A stretch of DNA of 64,000 nt from Cryptomeria japonica (taxonomy: Eukaryota > Streptophyta > Pinopsida > Cupressales > Cupressaceae), in the NCBI RefSeq assembly GCF_030272615.1, contig NC_081407.1:139506897-139570896 (forward strand), written 5' to 3'. Both the position numbers and the translations under genes were made by a program. The notes under the pieces are model-generated. The model was given only the letters and a program-made list of their open reading frames with translations, was not told the origin of the DNA and ran no database searches. Below are positions 10,606 to 25,200 of the stretch, piece after piece (positions within the stretch are counted from its first letter, which is position 1; the number at the start of each line of letters is the position of its first letter).

Positions 10606-13174
10606 CATAGTGACATGAAATTTATGACATACCAAAATTAGGAGGCAGACTAAAAAAAACAAACCAAAATTGAGAGAAGAAATAATGCCGAAAAGAGAGG
10701 GAGGGAGGGAGATGCCCCTACATCAAATATACAAGTGCCAATGACCTTGAACTTAGATTTTGGATTTGAAAGGAGCGCACCGACCATCTATTATACAAAC
10801 TTGTGACTTGAAAGATAGATGGTGATGCAAACAAGATTAGAAGGGGGGGTCTTAACAAACTACCCAATCTTGCGGCCTTAACATGTCATCCGATCCACAT
10901 TAACATATATGCGACAAAAAGAATATGAAACATATCTTTATTTCAGCTTTTGTACAAATTCATACAGGAAAATTCCTCATGAGAAATTCCATATATGGAT
11001 GATTTTTACAAGAGACAAAATTTAGAAATTTTATAATGTTTCTAGGCACTTCATGCCTTCAAATCTTCAAACCTTTTTGCCTTCAACTTTCTTGGCTACA
11101 ATCCTTTTTTGAAATATGATGTTTTTCCTCATCCTACAGCCCTCATGGCTACCTTGAACACCACCAACACACCTGCAATTTCATTCTTCTCTTATTTTCT
11201 ATTCCTCTACTCTTGGCAAGCTAATTTTCTACACTTTTCCTCATTCAATCCTTGGAGCAACTTGCAAATACTTTCTCCAACCTTGCTGTTGATGATTGCT
11301 GCCCTTTCAACATAATTGAGTGCCGCATTTTATAGAGATTATAACACTTGTGCGGCATCAAAAAGAGGCACCCAAATCTGCTTTTTAATTTCCCTCCAGT
11401 CGTCTTTTGAAATTCCTTTGTATATGCTTGTCATTCCTCATTAAATGCTTACAAATGTGGCACCCAAGAGTGTTGCACCATATCAAACATCTTGTCGCTG
11501 TGTTTTCTTTAAAAAATGAATAAAAACATAAACTAAGTCATTCTCATTAGGAAATTTAAGAGAATTTAATTATTTTCTAAAAAATCACTAGCTTTTCCCT
11601 CCATTTTAGGCACCTGATTTGAAAGTATCAGAATGGAATCGAATATCAATGGTCACTCGACTTATGAAAACTTCCCTAAGCAGTCAAATTGAGTAGATCA
11701 ATTAATTTTTAATTTTTAATATGTCAATGAATCCCTTTAACCCTTAGAACTTTGAAATTATGCAATATAATACTTTTAAAATCACATTAAACACTTTGTT
11801 TTCCTCTGATATTTAAAATGGAAACCAAGTCTTGATTAAAAAATATTTTATCTTTCAACACTCTAAAATATTCTCTTGAATCTCCAGCCTACACTAGAAA
11901 TGCAAAACTTGAACATAAAAAATAAATATTTTTTGGATGATGCAAGATTGCTTGTGAGCCCGGATGCTCCTGAATTAGATGGTGATCTTTCCATACGTGT
12001 GCTACTCCTCTTTAGCGCATGTCAATTCTTTTTAATTTTTTTAAAATTCCCATTCCTTTACTTATGTCATTTCAATTTCCACCACTTTCGATTTTGACAT
12101 CCTTCTTTACGTGCATGTTGATCTTCTTGAACACATTTGTACAAAAGGCTCCTTGTGTTGTTACATGTTTGGCCTCCTAGGAAAACCTACTTTTAGGGTT
12201 GCTTTGTATAGGTGTGCACCTTTCCTAAAGCACATGCCTATACATAAATTTTCTTCATATTAGTATGTTCTTCATTTTACATGTATAAGTATTCTTCTAG
12301 TGCGCCCATGAATCTAGCAAGGATTAGAAGAAAACCAAAGTGTGACAAGATGATTGTGAAACAAACAAGATCCAAAACATGGAGCTCTGAGAAAATAATA
12401 TAGTTCAGCTCTAAAAACTTGGCACAATACAAAAGTTTCGTATGGGTACAACACTTATCATTGCTATAAATGGAATTGGGCTGTTGCTTCAGCTGATACA
12501 TGAAGTCACATAAATTTCATGTTGTCACTCATTAGTGACAACTACCTTTCTTACTAGCCATCTTATGTTCGGAATTTAATAAAATATATTTCATCTATTT
12601 TCAAATTTTTTTGGTCTTGTTCAAGTGTACTTTTTCCATTGAAGCTCCATGATTGTATTCACGACAGTTTTCAAATTTCTCAATCATTTTTAGCTGGGCA
12701 AGGGACCTATTTTCATCCGCAATTATTCATTGGGAAAAAAATCATCTTGAAGAAAACTATCAATTCATGCGCCAAGACCCTTATGAGAAATTGAAAATAT
12801 AAGTAAGAACAATTAAAAACAATTGTTGAAGTATTCTGCAAACTATAAACCAAACATTTAATAGAACTAGCTTTTAGTTCTAATTTTAATTACGATAAAG
12901 CATTTTTCACAATTTCCTAATGTAAACATATATTATTCAAATCTTATTCAAGTAGCAATATACAGATTGAAAACAAATTAATCTAATTTAATAGAATATG
13001 CGTTCATGCTAATAATTTCATTTTAAAAAAACTATATAAGAGATACTAATAATGAACGTGAATTATTTTATGTATATATAAGACGTCTGCTTCTCACAAA
13101 TCTACTATGTAAAAGTCATCCAAGAAAAATCTAAACTAAATGTTTCTAGAGCAATATTGCAAAGAATGACTTAC
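10606..13174. other. Intronic stretch without recognised genes
   Basis: AT-rich intron sequence downstream of PDS5 exon 23. It holds small purine runs near 10690 and pyrimidine-rich sequence near 11100-11290. I see no gene, no complete transposable element and no remaining Tudor exon. Confidence 0.5.
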
Positions 13175-13260
13175 TTTTTATCTAGTGGCCACCAAACTTT
13201 AATTCTTTGTCCCAGCAAATCCCCCCCTTCATCTTTTTCCTCAAATTTACTGCCAGTACT
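13175..13260 (-). CDS. PDS5: PDS5 exon 23, start of the Tudor-like domain
   Basis: A short exon between AG (13261-13262) and GTAAGT (13169-13174), too short to stand out as an open frame. It encodes [18 protein letters not shown] followed by [25 protein letters not shown] is the hallmark opening of the plant PDS5 C-terminal Tudor-like domain. Its phase-0 start fits exon 22 although 17.2 kb away. The remaining Tudor exon (expected to carry a YDDGD-type motif) was not found between 1 and 13174. Confidence 0.85.
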
Positions 13261-16200
13261 CTACAAAACGAACGATTGAAATAATTATAAGCACTTTACC
13301 ATCAAGATTACAAGAACATATTAGACAAAAATTCTATAATTTATGTTATGTTCTATGTGTGTTGAGTATAAATTTCAACTAAACTAATTTTTCATTTAGG
13401 GTAGATGCGTGGGAATGGGAGTGCAAAAGGGGGTCAAAAGTGACCACTTTTTTCCTTAAATCAGCAGATGTTGAACTTCAACATGTAATTTGACATACCT
13501 ATGCTCCAAATTTGATGATATGATAAGAACAAGAATAGTAGTGCTTAAAATCTAACTGTCAAATTGCTAATTTTTTTAAAAAGTGAAGGTTAAGAGGATT
13601 AATTTTTCAGAACACGTAATGTGGTCATGTTTTTTACCCAAAAATACTCTCGTGTGCTGCCCCCATTTTTTAATTTTTGCTAATTATTTTGCAAATTGAT
13701 TTGAGTGAAAATTAGATAAAATGAATACAAGTATTCATTTTTAATATTTTAGTTAATATATTATTTTTTACTAATTTCCAAAATGGACACATCTTGGATG
13801 ATGGAAAACTAAAAAAAAAGAGTCAAAACCTTTCTTTTTAATGTGTGTAGAATGAAACATAGAGTGTTAAAATGTAATTTTCTAAATTTGGATGAGCCAA
13901 TAAAAAATTACAGAAAAAATAACACATGTTTTTGGTGAAATTTAAGCCACTAAAACTAATTTGAGACCAATAACTTAATATTTTCAAATTTAAAAAAAAT
14001 TGTTATGAAAGCTAAGATAGAGCTTTATGTCATAGAGGTGTCTTTTTTTAATTTAATCTTAAAATGTGCTAACATGATGCAGAGCATGCTCAACATTTGT
14101 TTGCTTTATGAAGTTGTTTGTAAAACACCATTTTGAAACCCAAATTGAATGTCCAACCCTTAGGATTGGTAAATTCAAACTTTTATCAAACCTAAGGCTG
14201 TCACTATGTTTTCCAAAATGCAACCACATTTCAGAGAATTATTAAAGTTGGGGAGCAACCACATTTCAGAGAATTATTAAAGTTTGGTTACTTTTTGGCT
14301 CCCCGACTTTCTAAACTTACAATATAGAATCCCTTTTCGCCAAAATGTCGAGTATGCATGCATAACACTCTATTGAATGATGAGTAGTGTATAACAAGGT
14401 GTGATATCCCCACCTTAATTTGCGCTGAATAAAAATATAAAATTCAGGAGTGGCAGGCCTGAATTTTTAATTAGTTATAGTTTACAAACAATAAAGATTA
14501 GAAACTGTGAAGTCTTATAAATAAGACAGTTTCCATAACATTGGTTTTCTTATTCAAAATAAAGGCAAGAAGATGATAGAACAGCATTACCAACGATTCA
14601 TGGAAAGATAAGAAGTAATCATACCTCCAATGGGAAGAGCTTCGTTGATGGACTTTCATACACCTAAAATAAAATAGTTAGCATCATATCATAGAATAAA
14701 GACTTGCAAAGCATCTATGGAGTAAGCCATTGATCTTCCCAAGAAGGATCCAATCTCTATTATACCGAGCACAATGACCTCAAACCATCTCATAAACTTG
14801 ATCACAATCTTACATTGACATCTATGAACTCCCATGATGCCACAGCAAGGTCATGATCAGATATTCCGAGAAGATCCAATACCATCATGGAGATAGGAAA
14901 TCAAGTTCATATAACCGAGATAGAAGGTAAAATATATCAGCATAAGATTAATCATGATCACTGATGAACATCAAATTGGAGCTTATTAGCCATCACCAAA
15001 TACGATACCATTATCTTTAATAATAATCACAATTGCAAGATAAGGTATCGAAAGACAACATTCAATCATCATCGGCCTTTGAAGGATCAAGAATAAACAT
15101 TGTGGGGTGAACCCACAATAGTGGGTTACACTTTTTTGCCAACTTTGACACTACAATATTCATTTTCAGAAAAAATTTCACATTCGGACACCTATTACTA
15201 CTAAACCATAAAGAATTTGTAGATGATGTGAACTAGTGATTTGTTGCATTTTGTGTGTAGATTCTAAATATATTTTTTTGAATTTTTTTGGAATCATTTT
15301 GTTTCCATTTTTCTACCTCCCTCAAAAACTAGTTTTTTACAAAAAACAACATTTTTAAAGAGTGATACTCATTTGGTATGGCATAACTTTTTTTTAAAAT
15401 AGATATGAATGTGATTTTTTCGAATTTAGTTTTGTAACATCCATATCTAATGTTTGCAATTGGTTTCATAACATTATTTTCAATATTTCATATTTTATGA
15501 AATTTTGAAGTTGAGTTAACTATAATTTTGACATATGTTCATTTGGTCGCTTGTAACTTGTTGTGTATGTATGAAAATTATTTTCTTTTTTGTTGGAAAG
15601 AGTACTTCAATACCTATTGCATAGATATTTTTTAGAATTTTTTTTCACTTGTTTACTATTTTTCCATAATCTTTGAACTCAAAAGTTGATGTTTGGTGTG
15701 AAACCTATGTTTAGTTAATCTAAAAACAAAAATCATAATAAACTCAATATATATTAAATAATAATCATTGGAAAGCTCGCTTCGAGTACTACTATCATGC
15801 ATTTAGGTTTGTCAAAATTCATCCATTTGAGCCCCCAATTTGAGCTTCAAAGGCCAGAAATTTGCAGAAACCAGGAGAGTTTGGGGGGGAGATCTCTAAC
15901 ATGGAGGTTCTATTGAAAGGGGTTCGATTGAAGCCCCTTTCTATCGAGCCCCCTTGACACAAATTTTGTATTGAACGCTTTTTTGGATTCTTTCGAAAGG
16001 GGGTTTCGATCGAACACGTTTTTTGCATTTGATTGAAAGGGGGTTTCGATAGAACGTGGCTAAAATTGAGTTTTGGACAAAAAAAGTCAATTTCTTTTGT
16101 CCAAAAAAGTGTAACCTACTATTGTGGGTTCACCCTGTGATAAACCTTCTATTAAACATCACACACTGCTGCCAATATGAAGAATTGATTATTAATCGAT

Positions 16201-19200
16201 TAAACATAAAGCCGTGTCATAACCCCACATTTTTGTAATTATTTAATTAGAGATAACATTTATACCTTCCATTATTTAATCGATGATCATGTTTTAATTA
16301 TTATTAACTCTTAATTTAACTTTACCATAAAATGTTGTTAATTGAATATAATTATTGGTGCATATAATGTGTTACTAAATAAATATAAATATACAATATA
16401 AAAAACTTAATGCATTATAAACATTATGATTAAGTAATGAGATCTTATGACTATACGATAACATTAAATAGACCCCATATCAATATACATAAATAAAATA
16501 TTTATAATGCATTTTAAATAAGCGCTAAACTTTACCGAGGGTGTTGCACCCAGCAATCACATTGTATGTGATGCGGTGCGTATAACTTGAAAGGCACCGA
16601 AAGAAGTTTCGGGTGGGCCAGGGTGCGGTGACTCCAACAGTCACCCCCGTTCACTCCTCCCTCAACAGTCACGACCCATGGCTGGGTCCACCCCAACCCC
16701 CCGATGGTATTAAAGGCATAGCGCGTGGGGAAGAGGGGAAAGGAAGGAAGCGCATGGGAAAGGGATAAAGGAAAGAAGCGGCAGGAGACACAGGTAAGAC
16801 ACTTACCGCACTTATTTAAATCTGCAGTAATATTTTGATAAATCAGTGAGGTTTCATACTTATAGATAGGTAAATATTTAATTCATAGGTGCATAAATTT
16901 ATGTAGCTGTTAATTCAATATAATTACATATACTTAGATGTGGCTAAAATACATTTTTTACATAAATGGAAATTATATAATGGAAACAAATATAATCTAT
17001 TAACATATATATATATATATGGGTATACAATATGAATACATCTACATGTGCTAAATTAATAAGCAGATTACAACTATAATTTGGGGAATAAATAGCATTA
17101 TTCAATTAAGGACAAGTAGGAAGGAACTAAGATATTACCAAGATGATGAATAAGGCAATTGCATATCCAAACCTGGTGAGATAGATGAGGAATTAAGCAA
17201 CAGGGATAGCAGGAACTAGGCCTCTGTCAGGTAGGCCACCCACTGCAGTTGACTAAAGGTCTACTGGCAGTTGGGCCAAGGGGGAGTGTACTGCCCTTGG
17301 GCCTGATAAGCGCTACGGGCATCCTATGGTAGCTAGTCCTCTTGATCTCATTAGGAACCAAATATGGGGATTGACTTATTGATAACAAATGACTTAAGTG
17401 AATTTGGCTAATTACACTCTAGATAAATCATTCATACCCAAGAATCAATCGTTGAAATTCATTGTTTATATGTTTTCTTTAGATTGCGGAGTTGGGGACA
17501 TTACAAGCCGATTAACAATTATGTTAAGTGATAACCACGATTATGAGATAATCATTAGTGAAGTATTGGCATTAAATAAAGAGAAGTATCATTTCTCATG
17601 CCTCTTCATCTCTTAAATGCAGGTATATGTAGACATTCGATTTGTCTTCTCATGGTATGGAGAATTATATTTCTTGTTTTATTGTCCAGTATTGGATCGC
17701 TCATAAGAGCAAAGGCCAAAGGCCCATTATCGTATGCATAATCCGATTAGAGGCATATATCAGAAACAACACCAGTATCGCATGTGGTTCAAGTAACAAT
17801 CAGAAACAACATCATCTACCATTGTTGCAAGCATACATCTTCCAATCTGAAACAGCACTACATCGCTCTAAGCGATATCTTATCTTCTGCATATTCATAA
17901 TGGTAAATCAGAAACAGCAAAAGGAACAGTAGATCATCCATCGCTACAAGCGATAGGAACACATATGTTATAGCATACTTCTCACTGTCATAACAAAGAC
18001 AGCTACCAACATAGCATACTCTCCATTGTCATATCAGAGAAAGCTAATATCATTTAGCAGTGACATATATTGATAGTAAGATCGTCCTTGCATATTTGTC
18101 AATCATTCATATTAGAGACAGCAGAGATAATCTTATCATTATTGATTTGCATTCGGTGATAATAATCATTATATTGTATTATTATTATCAATCAAATTAC
18201 AAGTGTAACCTGTTGTATTCTAACATTGTTCATCTTATGTTATAAGTATTATTGGTCAATTGAGGAAATAAGTCTCTTGCAATTCATCTATGCAAGTTAA
18301 TTGTCTATCTATAAGTTATTAAATAACAGGACATTACACAAGGATCAAGAATGAAGCTATATAATTGCTATTTCAAACAACATCAAGCTATCGAACAACA
18401 AAATAAAAGTCTTATCTTTCACTATTTGTCATGTCCCCTTTTCAAAATATTCTAAAAATAGCATTTTGCTGAAAATAATAAGCCCAACTGTCCCAATTCA
18501 GTAAATTGGGATCACATGACAATTTGGGAAATACTATTAATTTAATATTTGTTTGTTGTTTCAAATTCAAATTTCTCACAACAAACAATGTTAAATTAGT
18601 AACTTCTTTTTGGCAACATATTGTTGTTTTTGGCAAGTTGGCTAATAGAGGATTGGTTTTTGGAAAGTTTCCTTGGCAACCTTGGGCATCTTTCACATTT
18701 AGTGGCTTTATAGTAATTGCCATAGAATTACTATTTCCATTTCATGCGAGTTTCCTCCATTTTGAGTAGTTGGATTTTGGTGCCCAATTTGGTTTTCAAA
18801 ATTGGTTTCATATATGCTTGGTTTTGGGTCCAAGTTTCATGATTCTTGGTGCAGATTTTGCTAAGCTTTGGCTTGTTCCTTTAGTGGCTGATAAACCAGT
18901 GGAGAAGGAGACTATGGAAAGGGAGTTTGAAGGTTTCCAGGTGATTTAAGGACAGGAGTTAGAGGATTAATAGGTGATCTAAGACAGGAGTCAAGGATTA
19001 CCATTAAATAATCTCATTTCACGGGTTATCATTGTGATGAATAGTTGAGGGTTTGTGCTCCATATTTTACTGTAGCTTTATAACAAAAAAGAGGATGTAT
19101 TTTGCTGTTATTATATGTTTAGAACAGATATTTTGTTATTCCAAACAGTTTCTCCAAGTGTGGTGAAGTTTCATTGAAAACTATGTTGTTTTGGTTGTGC

Positions 19201-22200
19201 CTATTGGCACCATTTGCTCCCAGTTTGTAAATATTATTGCAGAAGTTGTTGCAAATGTTATTTGTTGTTTGAATCCATTATATGACAGTAAATACATGGT
19301 TATTCATTGTTCCTGGTTCTTCCGGAGTTTGAATTCTTTAGAATTTCAATAATTCCTAGGTAAACAACTTTTTCTTTTGGGAGGAGTTGCTCTTTGGAGA
19401 GCACAATACAATGAAAATTGTGAGTTGTGTTTGGGGGGAAGGCTATTGTCGATTGTTTACCTTCTATGGCAGACTTAACCAAGAGGGTCAAATAGTCAGT
19501 GGTTGAGCTTGTGGTGGATGTCAGTGGTTCATGTCCGCTTATCTCCATCTCGTGACGATTCTGTGAATGCATTCTGGTGGGTTTGAATCATTTCCCAAAT
19601 CAGATATAAATTAATTGCAAGGGTTATTATAGTGGTATCAGAGCTAACATCTTGCTAGCTTGTGGGGTTCTCAATTGTAAATTATGGAAGGGTTCTACAA
19701 ATCCTTTTTGAGAGTTTGAAAAATAAAGTTCGTCTCTAAAATATCAGGATGGTTTGATGAATATTTTATGAAATGTATAATTTCAATGGCAGCCCTCACT
19801 TTTTATGAATATACAAGGCTCACCAAAAAAAATTTACCTGAAGGAGTGGTTTTCAAAGCTTTTGGGGAGTACCTTTCAAAGGAAAAAATTGAAGTATCAT
19901 TTAATGATTACTTCATGAGAAGAAGAAATTAAGGATTTAAGATTGAAAAGGTTGCAAATACCAAAAATAAAGAAGAATAGATGAAATTTGAGATTCAAAA
20001 CATCTTTGAGCCACACAAGAAAGACAAACAAAAAGATTGCATCCATCGAATGGAAGGTAAAAATATTTTGGTTAAGATATCAATTCAAATTCTAAAAACC
20101 ATTTATTTAAGTCTAACATTGATAAAAATGAATTTGAGGAAAACAAGTTGCAAGAAAAAATGGAACAGGGAGATAAATAGATTGTTCTTTTAGAAGTTCA
20201 GTAGAAGGGCATGATGATTCCAAAAATGAAGACATGATTAATTTGGACAGCCCTAAGCTAGAAGCTTGGAGTCACACAAATGAAATGATTGAGATTATCT
20301 CAACAATATCTCTCATGGAAAGGATCAATCTATGTTATAATACCCATTTAGTTACTTTGCCACCCCTTTTCTTGTATTTAAGGATGTTCTCTCTAATTTG
20401 AGAGTGTACGAATTGTTGTTTGTAACTAGGCTAAGAAAAAGGGGGATTCGGATTGCCTAAGGCAACATCCGAATCCCTAAAGGACTGGGCCCTTTTGCCA
20501 AAGGGTAACATGTAGAGCTGGACCCTTCACGCCAAAGAAGATAGCGTGTTCCTAAATAGGGCCAGCCCTATAATGAACACGCCACACTCATAAAGACCTA
20601 AATCAAATTGGTGCCAAAATATATACTTAAATAAGCCGGCATAAAAGGGTATATGCACCATATAAATAAAGGCTATTTGTAAGTTTAAAGACAATCAATC
20701 ATTCATGCTCTTAGTGAAATTCATCTGCCTCTTGGTGTGTGAAAATAATCAGTGAACTTGACGAATTTATCCAAGGAAGATATAGCGAATTTGGTGCTCC
20801 TTATTGCTGTTAGATGGTGCATTAAAGTGCAGACCTGGTGTATTAAAAGGGGCAGATCTGATTCATTCAAGTGTGCAGTTTGAAGATCCCAGATCTGAGT
20901 CACATGATTTGAGCTGAGTATTGTATTGTTGCAATTCAGAATTGAATACATAATCAGACTTGTGGGTCTTTAGTGCTGGGTTTTTCCTCCTTGGAGGTTT
21001 TCCGAGGGTAATTGAGTTGGTCTCTTGTGCACTTGTTTTCTTTCTTTCGTTTACTTGCTTATCATTTACTTAATGTTAATCTGAAATTAAATACTTAAAG
21101 TCTGATTGCTGGTCTGAGACACAAAAACTAACACGAATTTGGCGATTTATAGTGAATTATATCACTGTACACAAGGGGTATTATTGGCCATGTGGAAGTA
21201 TGTAGAGGAGTGTCCCCAAGTTCAGCCTATGTTATAATAGACTGTTTTTGTAAGTGCTTTAATAAAATGATGCTTTACAAGGTTTTCTACTCAAAAGGGT
21301 GTTCCCCATGTATATCTTGTGGAATGTCAAATCTATGCTTGTCTATTTCTTTTTTTTTTCTTTTTTTTATAATGATTAGTATCCTAAGATCCCGATTTCT
21401 TACAGTATCGTATATTTTACAAAAAAAATAAACATATTTTAATATACTTTTTTAAAAATTCTAATCTACTTCATGTTTGATTGTTATAACTTAATTGAGA
21501 TAACTTCTTAAAAACCATAATAAGACTAATCAAAATATTAAAAAAATTGATTCTAGACTCCACGCTCTACAAAAGGATATTTTTAGATTTTCATGAAAGT
21601 ACTCTTGGTTAGAAAAATCTGGAGTTGATGTTAAATTCTTGTTGAATTTACCCTAATATAGGGGTTGAGCTACCACATAGGTAGTTTCAAGAAAAAGGAT
21701 TTCTAGTGAAACAATTTAGGGTGAAATTGTTTTGCACAAAGCTAGTTCAATCAAGAGTGATTCCCAATTCAATTGCCCTTCCAAGTTGTTCAAAAATTTT
21801 GCCAAATGTCCCGTTGATATTAAGGCCCATTTATGGCAATTTTCTTTCAAAATACAATCAAACAAGCACATCCTCATTGAGCCATCCTTCTTAATCAAAA
21901 CCACAAAAGAAACAAGGAGGGTAGAACTCAGATTGATGTGTCCCATGTCTAAGAGATCATTTTAATTTCATTCTTTATCTCCTCATAGGAATCATCGACT
22001 TGGAACTTATTCCAAGCTTTGTAATGGGTTGAAATTCTCTTTCAAGTAGTAATCCTAGAGCTATGCCATCAAACCCCATACTATGCTTATCTAGCTTATC
22101 TAGAATATACTGAATCTCAACATAATAATATCTCTCATCACTAGATGAAGTTGTGATGTAGGGGACTCTCCTAATGTAAAGCAACTCACAAAAACAACAA

Positions 22201-25200
22201 TGAAATTACAAGAAATGTAAGACCTGATTCTTGGGTTTCATTGAATTTCCTAAAATGAAAATACAATGCTGTTCCAAAATTACAATATTTTCAGCCTCAT
22301 AGGCAACAAACATAAATCTGAAATCGGATATAAAATCAACAACAAATGCAAGAGAGAACTGCAAGGAAGTCTTCCAACTTCAAATCTGATTTTTCTTTCC
22401 AAATCAGCTCCTCAAACTTCAACCTACCAAAAATCTTCTATTGCTAACTCCGTCTCCCAATTTATAGAGATGTAATGCAAGGAAAACAACCATTGTTTTC
22501 CAAAACCATGAGTTGGAAACCACCTCCAAAATCCCACTTCAAGATAAGGAAGCTGTCCATAAACTTAGAAAATTGCTTTAATTGCACCACTAGAACTGCA
22601 CATGGTCACCTAGATCTCAACCAATCAAATTAGAAACTTCCATAACTTTCCCAAGAACCAAAATAGGCAAGAGTACTTAGGCACCCAAATTTGAAATGCA
22701 TAAAATGCCCAACTTCAATATAAAGGATCATGGAAGAAAAGTTTCTTTCCACTACCAAGTGTTGGCATTGAAGTTGTCATTGATGTCAACATGTGTGTGT
22801 GCAGGGCTGAGTTGATGAAGATGCAAAGATGATATGTGCCACATAGAGCATCACAAAGTGTAGTTGAAGGTTGCAGATGTATAAATGGGTTAAATTCATG
22901 TTTTTCAGAGTTGGCATCATGTTCTACATCGGCCTCATGTGTGTTTGGATCCATCGGGTCTGGTTAATCCCTGTTACAGAGAGAAAAATGTTGAAAATGC
23001 ATAAGGTTGGCAGTTTTCGGTGTAACCCTATCTATCGGCAAGACCCCTTTTATCTCTTCACGACTCTTTGGAGTTATACCAATATCCTCCTTCGGTGTGA
23101 CAGTAATCGTGTTTTGGCGACACAATGCATTTCGGTGTAATCAGGCAGTTTGTCAAGATCATTTTCCTTTCTTATTGGCCTTTATGTGCTATGTCGATAG
23201 AGTCCCTTTTCGGTGTGATGGGCGTTTGGTTTGGCCGACATGGGTTTTGGTTCAGTGTGAAATTGCTATGGGGTTAACTTCTTTTTGTAGGATCATCTAA
23301 TCACGCAATTGCACATTAACCCAAATCGTCAAATTGAAGAAAATTGGTCTCCATTTAGTGCGTCGTGATTTATTTGTGTCGGGCCTAGTCAAACCTTTTA
23401 TCGGCCTGTCGCTTGATCACTGCTTGTTGAAAAAGTAGAAGTGCCACTCATTGGTTCTTATTTTCGGCTGACCTCCGATCTCTGACAGTCAAGCCCACTT
23501 CTCCTATTGGCAACTGCTCATCTACTCACATGTCAGTTATTTGTTGGATCCTTCATATCAAGCCGTAAGAGTACAGGCCCAGTCTTCTTTGTGCTTGTTG
23601 ATGCCATGCGGTAGCTGCGGATATGTTCTCTCGAGTTGTGTTAGTGTGTGTGGGCTCTACGGTGAGAAACCTCTTGTCGAGTGATCGCATCCTAATTGAA
23701 ATGTTGAAGTCCTTGTTTTTACTTTTGATTTCAAGCCGATCTCCGACCTCCAATAGTCAGGCCCACTTAGCCTATGTTTCTGTAGATGTCCAGTTGGCTT
23801 GCATTTATTGGTCCGAGTAGATGAAGTGTTCGAATGGGGCCCACGGTGAAAGGCTAAAAGTTTGGATGTGACACGTAATCTGTCACATCAATATACGATT
23901 GACCACGTGAAGAGGTAAAGGCATCCAATTGGCGGCAGTTGAATGGTCCATGTTGGTGGTGTCATATTCTTGGGGGACCCAAGTGCCAAGTAGGAAGGCG
24001 GGGTAGCGGAGTTAGCCTTAACTAGCTCCTTGTTTTAATCGTGCAATCGCGCGCCTATGAAAGTTGTTGATCTAGTCAAAGATGTGGCCCATTTATGTGG
24101 GGCTCATGGTGTTATTGCGGCATTAACCTCCTTGTGCAAGTTCATTTAATCATGCAATCGCGTGATGATCTCGACCATCTGTTTTGAAGGTGACAAAAAG
24201 AAATAAAAAGGAAAATAATAACTGTCAGTCTCCCCGCCAAACCACGACATGATGCATTTCGGGGAATCTTTTTGGGACGTGTTGATTTGTCCTCATAGGT
24301 GATTATGTGTTCGTGCAGGACCCACTTTTCAGAATGCTCTTGGGATCCGGGTGGAAGATATTCATTGGTCCTGGTGTGCAGATGATGTGGTTGTGTGGGG
24401 CCCTTGTATTGTGTGGCGGCAAAAAGGTTTTTCGCCAAGACCTTGCCTTTCGGCAAGACCTCTCTTCCCTTTGGCCACTCTTTGTTGCTACACTGAAATA
24501 CCTCCACTTCGGTATGATGACAAAATTGTCTTGACGACAAGGATTCCTTTTGGTGTAAGTTGGTCTATCGGTATAACTATAATCGCCTCTTTTTAGCTAG
24601 TGGGAGCTATAGCGATAAGCTTCATTTTCGCTGTGATGCACTCGAAGTCTTAGCGAGATAGGTCCAACTGCAGAAATCGACCAACAGACATGGTTTTATC
24701 CTTTCTAGTGCATGCCGATATACATGTGGTCCATGTGGAGATGGACTTAGGTTGACTTGATGATCTGGACGACTCATGAGGAGATTTTGAGGACACAGTG
24801 AAGCCGATAAACACAGGGATCTACGTGGCAGTTGGCCAATGTACTCTGAGCGACCTGGACGATTCTTATTAAGACAAGTGGCTTCCAGGTGGTCGAAGGA
24901 CGAATCACATATGCAGAAGTTGGTGATTACGGAGTTTGTGCATTCAAATGAGGCAGTTGCCGAGCAAACCAGTGCAGGAGGATGGAGAATGCATTAATGG
25001 CGAATCTATTATAGACAAGTGTGTGGCTCGAGAGGATTTTCAGGAAGATCTGTCAAAAAGATAGAGATTGCTGGATATCAAGTCTGACAGGCAGATTGAT
25101 TGCTAAATATAGCAATTCAAACATAGAGACAAGCAAAAGGCAGAAAGATGCAATTAATGCTGACAGCTATGAACAGAAGACAAAATCCGATAAGCATGTA

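Noticed and set aside
1-13174. Second Tudor exon (YDDGD-type) downstream of exon 23
   Set aside because: Looked for on minus and not found; presumably beyond the window's left edge.
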